NCBI RefSeq assembly: GCF_900167255.1
Contig: NZ_FUYB01000012.1
Coordinates: 1 to 64,000, forward strand
Origin: Thiothrix eikelboomii
GTDB lineage: Bacteria > Pseudomonadota > Gammaproteobacteria > Thiotrichales > Thiotrichaceae
Length of the DNA stretch: 64,000 nt
Direction of reading: 5' to 3'
The notes under the pieces were generated by a model, which ran no database searches, had not been told where the DNA came from, and worked only from the letters and a program-made list of their open reading frames with translations. This document shows positions 44,106 through 51,919 of the stretch, piece after piece (the stretch's first letter is position 1; each line of letters opens with the position of its first letter). The position numbers and the translations under genes were made by a program.

Positions 44106-45095
44106 CTACCAAAGCTTGGAAATATCTCGCATTATAGCAAGAAATTGCTCTGCTTCGTGTTCTAAGCTATGCAACGCAACTTGTTGTTTGGCCCTAGTCA
44201 ATAAAGTATTTCTGGATAGCTCATCTAAAGATTTGGCCTGCTGAAATGCTGCTAAAATAGCAGGTAGCTCATAAACGGGTCGCAAACAAGTGTATTGATC
44301 TATGCAAAAGGAGCGATTCCCCCTGCAATCAGGGCAAATAACCAGTGCTCCCAAAGCCATTGCTTCTAAGGCAGGTAAATAAAAGCCTTCAGCCAAATGG
44401 GGCAAACAAATCACCGTTTTAGCGCGATTGAGCAATTTGAGGAATTCTGGGCGAGGTATTAGCTGGTGAATCGTATGAATTTTATTAGTTTGATCCGCTA
44501 AAGTTTGCGCTAAAGCCAAACCTAAGTCTGGTTTTTTAATCGCGACGATCAATAAATCTAAATCTTTTTTATCTTTTGCCAGCGGTTTAGGTAAGCTAGC
44601 AAGATCAATTCCATTGGGAATGGTAAATATCGGCCCATTCACTTGACCTGTGGCTTGAATAGCTTCGCTGACTTGCTCACTGACACAAATACGAATCGCA
44701 CGCTCACGCAAAAATGCATATTTACGATCTTTAGGCTCAGCATGACTCAAACCCTGAATCAAATTAATCACCGGAATGTTTGCTCTGTGCTGCAAAAACT
44801 CAGGGTGCTGCAAGACAGCCTGCCAATCTAAACCCGCTAGAAATAAAATATCTGCATCTGCTGGTCGCCAAGTGGCTAAAGACTGAGATCCTTGCCAAGG
44901 ATTATCCGGGTCTTGAATAGATTGCTCGGTAAAATAAATGTGTGGTAGGTAAGAAGCAGAACTTTGCAGATGTTGAAAATAATGAAAAACTTTTAAATGC
45001 CCGCCCTGAAAACGAAGATAATCCCTGTGGAAGAATACAGTTTGTTTGGGCTGATCTTTTTTTCTTAGTAGCTTACTTAAAAATTGTAAGTGCAT
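44106..45095 (-). CDS. GT4-like glycosyltransferase
   Basis: This 329-residue GT-B enzyme has an N-terminal acceptor domain (HRDYLRFQGGHLKVFHYFQ) and a donor domain with FTIPNGIDL, LIVAIKKPDLGLALAQTL, and the phosphate-binding Glu motif CLPHLAEGFYLPALEAMALG followed by VICPDCRGNRSFC. It is a slightly short member. It is followed by a sulfotransferase gene four bases away, another example of the glycosyltransferase/sulfotransferase pairing in this region. Confidence 0.8.
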   Translation of the reverse strand: MHLQFLSKLLRKKDQPKQTVFFHRDYLRFQGGHLKVFHYFQHLQSSASYLPHIYFTEQSIQDPDNPWQGSQSLATWRPADADILFLAGLDWQAVLQHPEFLQHRANIPVINLIQGLSHAEPKDRKYAFLRERAIRICVSEQVSEAIQATGQVNGPIFTIPNGIDLASLPKPLAKDKKDLDLLIVAIKKPDLGLALAQTLADQTNKIHTIHQLIPRPEFLKLLNRAKTVICLPHLAEGFYLPALEAMALGALVICPDCRGNRSFCIDQYTCLRPVYELPAILAAFQQAKSLDELSRNTLLTRAKQQVALHSLEHEAEQFLAIMRDISKLW

Positions 45096-45105
45096 ATTAA
45101 TCAGA

Positions 45106-45130
45106 AGAAAGGGAGTAAAACTCCCTTTCT
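45106..45130 (-). terminator. Hairpin between BNR lipoprotein gene and GT4 gene
   Basis: AGAAAGGGAGT and ACTCCCTTTCT arms fold into an 11-bp stem with a short loop and a T-rich 3' side on the minus strand. It lies just after the stop of the lipoprotein gene and should end that transcript. Confidence 0.6.
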
Positions 45131-45140
45131 TTGAACAGAA

Positions 45141-46952
45141 TTAATATTCTAAGTGATTACCAAAAACGATATTAGGCATAAAATACCAATCGTCATAGAA
45201 CCATCCCCATTTCATATCAATAACTTGTTTATTTGGTGGAGCGCTCTCCAGTAAGCCTTCCTTGCTAACTTGTTGATTAACACTTACCTCTATATTAGCA
45301 GTTAAAGCTGCTAAGTTACCTTGAATATCAATTTTAGACTCATCCACAACAGCTTTAGAGAAACTGAGTTTGCCTTGCTGAGCTAACCACTCTGTCTTTT
45401 CAAATCTTTCACGATAGACAGGCTCCATATAGTCCCAAGTTTCTTCCCACTTACGTTCCTCACGTAAAGCCCAGAATTTATTAGCCCTCTCAATCAACCG
45501 CTCTTTTAACTCATCTTGGCTAGGCATAGTCAAACTTATATCAGGCAAGATAAACTGCCCATCACTACCTTTAGCAAATTCTTGATAAACTCTAGTGCCA
45601 TTAGGGTTTTTGCCATCTAGTTTAACCATAAAATAGGTTAACCATAATTTATCTTGACCTAAAAATAGCTTTGGATCTTTAGCTACTAATAGGCCGGGAG
45701 TTGTCACTGGTTTTGGTACAGATAACCACGATTTGCCATTATCCTTACTAATATTCATATATAGAGTAGGTACTATATTACGATAATCCTCCCACACTAC
45801 ATATAAACCAGTAGCACCTGCATCCACAATGGATAAATAACTTGATTTAGTTAATTCATGCCCTTTATCTGCATCTAGATTTTTACTTTCCCCTAACCAT
45901 TCATGTGTTTTAGTGGAAAGTACAGCTACTTCGGCATGCATCTTACCAATATTCTCTATGGGACTAGCAATAAAACCTAAGGCTAAATTATCTCCTGAGA
46001 TAGCACCTTTAATCCAACTAATATTATAAACCTTAGGATTTAAGTTTAGTGGACGACTACTAATTTCAGACCATTGGTTGGCATCTAGGTTTGTATTATA
46101 AAAACCTGTTAAACCTTTGACTCCATCCGTAAGCATACCAAAAACATACATCGTTGTTGCATTATTAAATGCTACCATTTCTATGGGTTGCATATTAGGT
46201 GCAGCAAATATAGTAGATTCCGCTTGCCACGATTTTCCATTATCAATAGATGCTTTAGATACGAGGCGCAACATAGACTGCCCCATTTCTGTCATATCCA
46301 TCTGCTGCCAAACAGCGACTAATTTATCACCTAAGTAAGCTAATTTAGATGAATTAGCAAAGGTTGCGGGTTCAGTATTATTCTCAGCCTTCATAGCCGC
46401 AGTAATCACTGGCGTATCCAAGCGTTGATCCTGAGCTGCCCACGTTTTTCCACTATCCGTAGAATAATTGATATAGACTCCGTAGCCTGGCTTACGCTCA
46501 TCAGTATAAGCAACAGCAACTGCTCCTTTTCCATTTGAAGCAACTGATGCCTCTGCTAATACCCCATTGCCCGTATTGATAGTCACAACAGGTGTAAAAG
46601 ACCCCCCCCCATCACTGGAGGTTCTAAGTTTTAAGCTCTTTGCTTTTTGATCATCAACTGCCCACCAAATGGCATAGAGAGTTTTTCCATCATAATGCAA
46701 CCATTGCTTACTAGAAGCATCTTCAGCGAGGATTTGCTCTTTACCTACCTCATAAAATACAACACCTCGCTTCTCCCCATTTAATAAAAATAATTTATCA
46801 TTAATGACTATAGAAGCAGGATTGACAGAAAAACCTGCCTGATTGAGTAAAAGCTGTGCTTTTTCAACTAAGGGCTGCTCATTGGTCTTTTCTTGGCAAG
46901 CACTGAGTAAAAAACTAAAAAATACCACTAAAAGTAAAATTACTTTTTTCAT
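45141..46952 (-). CDS. Lipoprotein with BNR/Asp-box (sialidase-like) propeller
   Basis: This 603-residue protein has a lipoprotein signal (lipobox LLSAC, Cys19). The main region carries several Asp-box motifs at propeller turns: SSDGGGSFTP, STDSGKTWAA, SIDNGKSWQA and SKDNGKSWLS. This is the pattern of six-bladed sialidase-type beta-propellers. I cannot place the sialidase Arg triad or the catalytic Tyr/Glu, so enzyme activity is not supported. After about residue 480 is a separate alpha/beta domain (RKWEETWDYMEPVYRERFEKTEW...) of NTF2-like appearance. A glycan-binding or glycan-modifying role at the outer membrane is plausible next to capsule genes. Confidence 0.65.
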   Translation of the reverse strand: MKKVILLLVVFFSFLLSACQEKTNEQPLVEKAQLLLNQAGFSVNPASIVINDKLFLLNGEKRGVVFYEVGKEQILAEDASSKQWLHYDGKTLYAIWWAVDDQKAKSLKLRTSSDGGGSFTPVVTINTGNGVLAEASVASNGKGAVAVAYTDERKPGYGVYINYSTDSGKTWAAQDQRLDTPVITAAMKAENNTEPATFANSSKLAYLGDKLVAVWQQMDMTEMGQSMLRLVSKASIDNGKSWQAESTIFAAPNMQPIEMVAFNNATTMYVFGMLTDGVKGLTGFYNTNLDANQWSEISSRPLNLNPKVYNISWIKGAISGDNLALGFIASPIENIGKMHAEVAVLSTKTHEWLGESKNLDADKGHELTKSSYLSIVDAGATGLYVVWEDYRNIVPTLYMNISKDNGKSWLSVPKPVTTPGLLVAKDPKLFLGQDKLWLTYFMVKLDGKNPNGTRVYQEFAKGSDGQFILPDISLTMPSQDELKERLIERANKFWALREERKWEETWDYMEPVYRERFEKTEWLAQQGKLSFSKAVVDESKIDIQGNLAALTANIEVSVNQQVSKEGLLESAPPNKQVIDMKWGWFYDDWYFMPNIVFGNHLEY

Positions 46953-46991
46953 AAACCTATCTCTGTCGATACTTAATTCTCTTATAAAAGC

Positions 46992-47017
46992 AAAAAGGCG
47001 GGAAAACCCACCTTTTT
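46992..47017 (-). terminator. Rho-independent terminator of the secreted protein gene
   Basis: On the minus strand AAAAAGGTGGG and CCCGCCTTTTT pair (one G-U) around a TTTT loop, and the 3' arm ends in five T residues. It lies 27 bases after the stop of the gene at 47045. Confidence 0.75.
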
Positions 47018-47044
47018 GTCAATTACCCTACTAAGTAGTAGAAA

Positions 47045-48370
47045 TTAGTAAGGACGATTTGGATGTGATTCTGGAGTAGTACTTAAGTGACCACTTGTCT
47101 CAACTTGGAATGAAACTACACCATAATTATTGATAGCTGATGGTGCCGCAACATCAAACGGAGTACCATCGCTAACAGTACGCTCAATTAAACCATTGAT
47201 GGTTGTAGAAGCATCACCTGTTTCTGTATTCACACCAAAAACACCTGAAGCAAAACTAGTCGCATTAGTAGTAGACAGAATTTCTGCTTGAACTGGTGGT
47301 GAACTGAAGTTAATTAACTCTGCTTTATAAGTAATAGCACCACTAGCTACTTGAGTAGTATTAACAGAAGCTGGAACACCATTGTTTGTTACAGTACGAG
47401 TTGCACTATTCTGAATGCTCATCCGCTTCCAACCACCCGCTACGGTGTCAGCTAATTGCAAAGGATTTAACAGTGTTGAACGTCCATAAGTACCCATACA
47501 GGTTACACGGAAATTTTTAGCACCACTTGTTACGGTCTCATCACTGTTATAAGCACCAGAAACGCCAGCTGGCAACTGTGGAGAAATACTACCTGATAAG
47601 GTATCTTGAGAGATATAGACAGTAGCATCGTAAGAACCACCACCACTTTCTGGCTTTAACATATCATCGCCAGTGACGACTGTTAACCATTCGGTAGTAG
47701 CAATATTCACAGGCATCCATGAGTAATCAATAGACTTTTTAGCGATAAAGCCTGCGCTAAAGTCACCTTCTACTTTTGAACGGTGATTATTCAATAATTT
47801 ATAATCTAAGACAAAGCTATTGCCTGCATCAACGACATAACCAAAACCAGACATATCGCCTTCGTTAGCCAAATCTTTTACAGCTGGGTTTTTATTGACA
47901 TTAGCGACATCAGTGATAACTACGAAACCTACGAAGTCTCCATTAGTATAACCGTTTGGTGTACTTTTATCAGCTGCATCTAAGTTTAAATGACCTGCAA
48001 CAACAGTAGAAGAGCTACCGACAGTACCAGAATCATTATCAACTGCACGTTGATTGATCATATCCCAAGGCGACACTTTGCCATTATTATTAGAAATGGT
48101 GCAAGCCTTACTCAGGTCATATAACTCATCAACTGTGGTGCCTTTTTGAAACCACACATAATGCAGATTTGAATTCGCATTATACCCAGTAGTACCGCCT
48201 AAATTAGCTGTACCTGCACCACGTACTTTAATAGAGAAATAAGTTTGTGCACCATTAGTGACACCAATAACCAACGGCGCTAACAAAGAGTCAGCACTCG
48301 CCATACCAGAAATCATCAGCGAACCAGCAACTGCCGTTGCGACTGCGCTTTTCTTCAACAGATTTTTCAT
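47045..48370 (-). CDS. Secreted protein of unknown function
   Basis: This 441-residue protein has a clear Sec signal peptide (MKNLLKKSAVATAVAGSLMI...ASA, cleavage near residue 26). The mature part is rich in Ser, Thr, Asn and Gly. It contains YFSIKVRGAGTANLG, LHYVWFQKGTTVDELYD, a cysteine pair (KACTIS and RVTCMG) and GFVVITDV...FGYVVDAGNSFVLDY. I do not recognise the family. The composition resembles beta-sandwich or beta-helix surface proteins. A strong GAGG ribosome binding site and a good terminator suggest substantial monocistronic expression. It faces the amine-oxidase-like cluster across a 458-bp spacer. Confidence 0.6.
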   Translation of the reverse strand: MKNLLKKSAVATAVAGSLMISGMASADSLLAPLVIGVTNGAQTYFSIKVRGAGTANLGGTTGYNANSNLHYVWFQKGTTVDELYDLSKACTISNNNGKVSPWDMINQRAVDNDSGTVGSSSTVVAGHLNLDAADKSTPNGYTNGDFVGFVVITDVANVNKNPAVKDLANEGDMSGFGYVVDAGNSFVLDYKLLNNHRSKVEGDFSAGFIAKKSIDYSWMPVNIATTEWLTVVTGDDMLKPESGGGSYDATVYISQDTLSGSISPQLPAGVSGAYNSDETVTSGAKNFRVTCMGTYGRSTLLNPLQLADTVAGGWKRMSIQNSATRTVTNNGVPASVNTTQVASGAITYKAELINFSSPPVQAEILSTTNATSFASGVFGVNTETGDASTTINGLIERTVSDGTPFDVAAPSAINNYGVVSFQVETSGHLSTTPESHPNRPY

Positions 48371-48828
48371 TGCAACCTCACTTAATCAGTTAAGTTTATC
48401 TAAGTTTATCACAAGCTGGAACACCAACCCCCTGACCGGTGGCAAGCATTAAACCATCTTACAGCACTCAAGCATAGCGCAAATAAATTTAGTTTACCAA
48501 GCATTGTTTACTTTTTACTTATCACCAGCCCTAGTGGAGAACCAGCCGAGGCCAACTACTTTGGCTGACCATCCAATAAGTACAGCGAGATTGTATAGCT
48601 GCTGTCGTAAGTTTGCAATGCCTAGTGTCGTAAATCTACCACTCGCTTTGATTAGCTTGTCTACCCCCACTCGACTCAAACCTCTCGATGGCAGGCAAAT
48701 CAGACAATCCTAGTTTACAAGGTTACCCTTTGGCTGAATATAGCTCATGACTGAGTGGTAAATATTTACTATACATAAGAATAAGAACTGAAAAAATCAA
48801 CTAGCCTGTTTGCGAGGGCCTAAAAACG
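48371..48828. other. 458-bp divergent intergenic region
   Basis: This spacer separates the secreted protein gene (minus) from the amine-oxidase-like operon (plus) and must hold both promoters. Near 48391-48408 AGTTTATC is repeated after two bases. Near the plus-strand gene are AT-rich stretches (around 48764-48782) and a palindrome. The middle (about 48535-48715) has an open minus-strand frame of about 60 codons with no ATG and no recognisable family. I regard it as chance or a relic. Confidence 0.5.
48758..48769. promoter_or_regulatory. 12-bp palindrome upstream of the amine-oxidase-like operon
   Basis: GTAAATATTTAC is a perfect palindrome about 60 bases before the first start codon of the operon. 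The imperfect CTCATGACTGAG symmetry lies just before it. It may be an operator overlapping the promoter; this rests on position and symmetry only. Confidence 0.35.
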
Positions 48829-50019
48829 ATGAGTTTGTTCAATAAACAACTATTAAAATTTTTGATTCTGATTGGTTTTACTAGCCATTTATCAGCAGCC
48901 CCTAATAAACCACCCGAGTGTGTTGGCATCCCGCTACAAGCCGAGTTTGCCTCCGGGGTTGGCTGGTCAATGTGCCTGTCTTTAGATGATGAAGAAGGCT
49001 TGAGTATTCATCAGCTCAAACATAGGAGTAGCGGCCAAGAGCGGCGTGTGCTAGGGAAAGCGAGCCTATCGCAGTTAGAAATTGTGTTTGACGATAATAC
49101 CCAGCCACCCAGCTTTGCCGTCACTCGCGGAGGCTTGGGCGGAGATAAACTGCTTAAGCTAAGCCCCAAAGACTGTGCAGGTGGCCAGCTTTATCCTGAG
49201 GCGAGCGATCGGCGGCATAATTTATTGTGTGCGCGGACTCAAGACGCGGGCTTGCTGTATAGGTATGGCTATCAGGCGCAGCGGCAGGGGGCATTTTTTG
49301 AAGTCTTCAGTATTAGCCAAGCCACTGCTTCGCAAACTTATACCCAACGCTGGCGCTTTTATGAAACTGGCGTGATCGAACCAGCGATTGGCTTCAGTGG
49401 CAAAATGCCGCGTTTTGCACCGGCTCATTTAGGTTTTGGCCGCGCCATTGCCGACGCTGACGAATGGGCTTTAGGCTTCAGTGCTTATTTAGGTTGGCGG
49501 CTGGATTTTGATTTAGGTCAGGATGCGAATAATGACATTGCTGAAGAAATCAACAGTCGACCCAGTGCCAGTCGTCGGCACAAAAGCTTAAGCACAGAAG
49601 TTTTAAGCGCTGAAACCTCTCGTAGCCTCAATCCTGAGCTAAAAACCAGTTGGCGGATTAAAGACGCGGATGAGCGCAATGAATTTGGCCAAGCCATTTC
49701 TTATGAGCTAGTGCCTTCTCAATATCACCAAAGTAATGGCGATGTACGCGGTCGACCTTGGCTAAAATATGATGTGTATTTCACCCGTTATCGGGAATGT
49801 GAACAGCACGCTTCTGACAATCCACGACAGGCAGGCTGTGCTAGAAATGTATTGCAGGCTAGTCAAGATCAAGAACCATTGGAGAGAACCGATTTAGTGC
49901 TTTGGTATAAACAAAACTATCACTATCTCCCTCGGAGTGATGATAGCGATTATCTCAGTACCGATTGGATGAGCTTTCAGTTAGTGCCTAGAGATTGGAC
50001 AGCAGGTAATCCTTTATGA
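48829..50019 (+). CDS. Secreted copper amine oxidase catalytic-domain paralogue, active site lost (A1)
   Basis: This 396-residue protein has a signal peptide (cleavage after LSAA, about residue 24). It aligns with the intact proteins of this cluster along its whole length (RVLGKASLSQLEIVFDD, RWRFYETGVIEPAIG, GWRLDFDLG, SFQLVPRDW). By alignment on Gly/Trp anchors, the base Asp is Ala97, the topaquinone Tyr is Gln169, the HxH copper ligands are Phe217/Ala219, and the distal His is Tyr366. It should not bind copper or form the cofactor. Copper amine oxidases are obligate dimers, so it may be a structural partner of the next protein, with which it overlaps by four bases. Confidence 0.7.
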   Translation: MSLFNKQLLKFLILIGFTSHLSAAPNKPPECVGIPLQAEFASGVGWSMCLSLDDEEGLSIHQLKHRSSGQERRVLGKASLSQLEIVFDDNTQPPSFAVTRGGLGGDKLLKLSPKDCAGGQLYPEASDRRHNLLCARTQDAGLLYRYGYQAQRQGAFFEVFSISQATASQTYTQRWRFYETGVIEPAIGFSGKMPRFAPAHLGFGRAIADADEWALGFSAYLGWRLDFDLGQDANNDIAEEINSRPSASRRHKSLSTEVLSAETSRSLNPELKTSWRIKDADERNEFGQAISYELVPSQYHQSNGDVRGRPWLKYDVYFTRYRECEQHASDNPRQAGCARNVLQASQDQEPLERTDLVLWYKQNYHYLPRSDDSDYLSTDWMSFQLVPRDWTAGNPL

Positions 50020-51233
50020 GCCAGATCAACCCTCACCTTCAGTCCCAATCACTCATAACTCCGACTAAGCAATTACTACTTGGTATGTCCAGCTTAATCC
50101 TGAGCCTTTATGCTGATACGGCGGTCTTAGCTGAAGAAAGTTGTAGTGCTGATTATACTATCAATGCTGCCTTGCCAAATGGTGCAATTTGGAATTTGTG
50201 TTGGGAGCAAACCCTGCAAAATGGAATTAGCTTGCATCACATTGCCTATCAACCCAAAGCAGGCACTCAGCAAGCTATTCTGTATCGAGCTGAATTAGCC
50301 CAAGTTCATGTGCCTTATGACGATAATGGTGCGCGTTATCATGATATTAGTGACTATGGCTTTGGAGAAAAAAACCTACAAGCCCTTGATGAGAAACTCT
50401 GCCCAAATGGTTCTTTGATTAAATACTATGGCAAGCCAATACTCTGCCAACAAATCCTGCCACGTGGTGAAGAGCTGCGCTACCAAAACCAAGCCGTGCA
50501 AGGTTATAAATTGAGCCTGTTCAGTATTTCACAAATCGGTTCTTATAATTATGTGCCACGCTGGGAATTTTTTGACAATGGCACGATGGAATTTGCCGTG
50601 GGTGCAACTGGCGCTTTACAACGTTTTACCACCGGCAGCCAAAGCGATTTAGGTTGGCCGATTAGCCCTGAAAAAATAGGGGTTTCTCATCTGCATAATT
50701 TTTTCTGGCGCTTAGATTTTGACTTAGCCGGGAATGGCGCGAATGATTATATTGAAGAAATAAACTTTGTGCGTGAAGATCAAGGCCTCAAGGCCAAGCA
50801 TGAAATCCTCAGTCTAGAAACCGGTCGAGATGTGAACCCCGCCACGCTGCGCACTTGGATAGTGGTAGACTCAGCCTTAAAAAATCAAGCTAACTCGCCG
50901 ATTGCGTATGAGATTCAGCTGTATCAATCGGGGCAGCGCGATGTGGGGCCGGAGGAAGAGGCCTTCACTAAGTATGATATTTATTTTACCAAAGCAAAAG
51001 AATGTGAACGTTTTGCCTCACGTAATGCCAATGCCGATGTCTGTGCCAAAGATTTATCCACTTATGTGAATGGTGAATCTTTACAGGAAGATTTAATTGT
51101 CTGGCCTAGTACGAGCTTTTATCATATACCTCGTGCTGAAGACTCACCCAATATGAATATTCACTGGAGTGGTATTCGCCTCAAGCCGTTTGACTGGCAT
51201 AACAGTAACCCCTTAGCGAGTTCAATCCGATGA
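50016..51233 (+). CDS. Minimal secreted copper amine oxidase, catalytic domain only (B1)
   Basis: This 405-residue protein has a signal peptide-like N-terminus (hydrophobic LLLGMSSLILSLYA). The rest matches the copper amine oxidase catalytic domain: YRAELAQVHVPY, then YHDISDYGFG (catalytic base Asp110), IGSYNYVPRWEF (topaquinone precursor Tyr177), VGATGALQ, SHLHNFFWRLDFDL (Cu ligands His225 and His227), and YHIPRAEDSPNM (His370) followed by IRLKPFDWHNSNPL. Order and spacing agree with E. coli TynA. Differences: the canonical N-Y-D/E around the Tyr is S-Y-N, and the usual N-terminal N2/N3 domains are absent. Family members oxidise primary amines to aldehydes, giving H2O2 and NH3. Substrate unknown. 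Confidence 0.78.
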   Translation: MSQINPHLQSQSLITPTKQLLLGMSSLILSLYADTAVLAEESCSADYTINAALPNGAIWNLCWEQTLQNGISLHHIAYQPKAGTQQAILYRAELAQVHVPYDDNGARYHDISDYGFGEKNLQALDEKLCPNGSLIKYYGKPILCQQILPRGEELRYQNQAVQGYKLSLFSISQIGSYNYVPRWEFFDNGTMEFAVGATGALQRFTTGSQSDLGWPISPEKIGVSHLHNFFWRLDFDLAGNGANDYIEEINFVREDQGLKAKHEILSLETGRDVNPATLRTWIVVDSALKNQANSPIAYEIQLYQSGQRDVGPEEEAFTKYDIYFTKAKECERFASRNANADVCAKDLSTYVNGESLQEDLIVWPSTSFYHIPRAEDSPNMNIHWSGIRLKPFDWHNSNPLASSIR

Positions 51234-51919
51234 CAGCTAAACTTCAACGCAGCCCCCTCAATAAGTTCCGCTTCAGTCTGCTGACCAGTATTTTGATCAG
51301 TATTCTGCCGAGCACCGCTAGCTACGCTGGCAATCAAGACCCCTTGAGCCTGAATGAGCAAGCTCAAGTCAGTGCCTTGGTCGAGTCAGCGTTGCCTAGT
51401 TTAAGAGTGAAATCTGAAGCTGATGCGAATCAACTCAACCAGCATGAATTGCTCCTGATTGAACGCGACCGCTCAGAAGACAAAAAATCAGGCGTTCGCC
51501 GTGCCAATGCCTTTGTTTATGACTATCAAACGGACGAAACCATCATTTATCGGATTGATGCTGCTACGCATAAAATTCTGTCCTCCGTGCGCAAAAAAAA
51601 TATGCAACTGCCTTTGACTGAGGCTGAAATTAAGCGCACGGTTGATCTGATTTTTTCTGATAAAGAAACCTTGGCACTGATTGCGAATGAATATCAGCGG
51701 ATCACCCATAAAGCCTTGAATGCTCCAAACGACTTACAGGCTAAAGCCTTCGTATTTACTGCAGATACCTTACCTGAACAATTAAATCCAGCCTCGCAGC
51801 AATGCGGCTTACATCGCTGCGCGCAGATTTTACTCTATACGCATGATTCAGTGGTATTTGAAGTCAGCCCGATTGTGAACTTATCAGCCAAACTCATTAC
51901 TCAAATTGTTGGATTTTAA
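51230..51919 (+). CDS. Secreted protein resembling detached N2-N3 domains of copper amine oxidase
   Basis: This 229-residue protein has a signal peptide (cleavage after SYA, residue 31). The mature start NQDPLSLNEQAQVSALVES resembles the HPLdpLt-x-E-I opening of the N2 domain. LLLIERDRS stands where N2 has its L-x-EP-x-K strand. RRANAFVYDYQTDETIIYRI matches the R-A-x-V strand pair. LPLTEAEIKRTVDLIFSDKE matches the QP-x-(L/T)-x-x-E link into N3, and VFEVSPIVNLSAKLITQIV the closing P-I-x-x-L strand. The proteins on both sides lack exactly these domains, so I read this as the missing piece encoded separately. It overlaps both neighbours (4 and 14 bases). The assignment is from motif pattern, not a search. 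Confidence 0.6.
   Translation: MTAKLQRSPLNKFRFSLLTSILISILPSTASYAGNQDPLSLNEQAQVSALVESALPSLRVKSEADANQLNQHELLLIERDRSEDKKSGVRRANAFVYDYQTDETIIYRIDAATHKILSSVRKKNMQLPLTEAEIKRTVDLIFSDKETLALIANEYQRITHKALNAPNDLQAKAFVFTADTLPEQLNPASQQCGLHRCAQILLYTHDSVVFEVSPIVNLSAKLITQIVGF

Noticed and set aside
45141-46952. Calling the BNR protein a sialidase
   Set aside because: Asp boxes support the fold only. I could not place the catalytic residues.
48504-48713. 69-codon plus-strand open frame in the divergent spacer
   Set aside because: It has no ribosome binding site and no hydrophobic or family pattern. The opposite strand has an equally long open frame, so both are probably chance.
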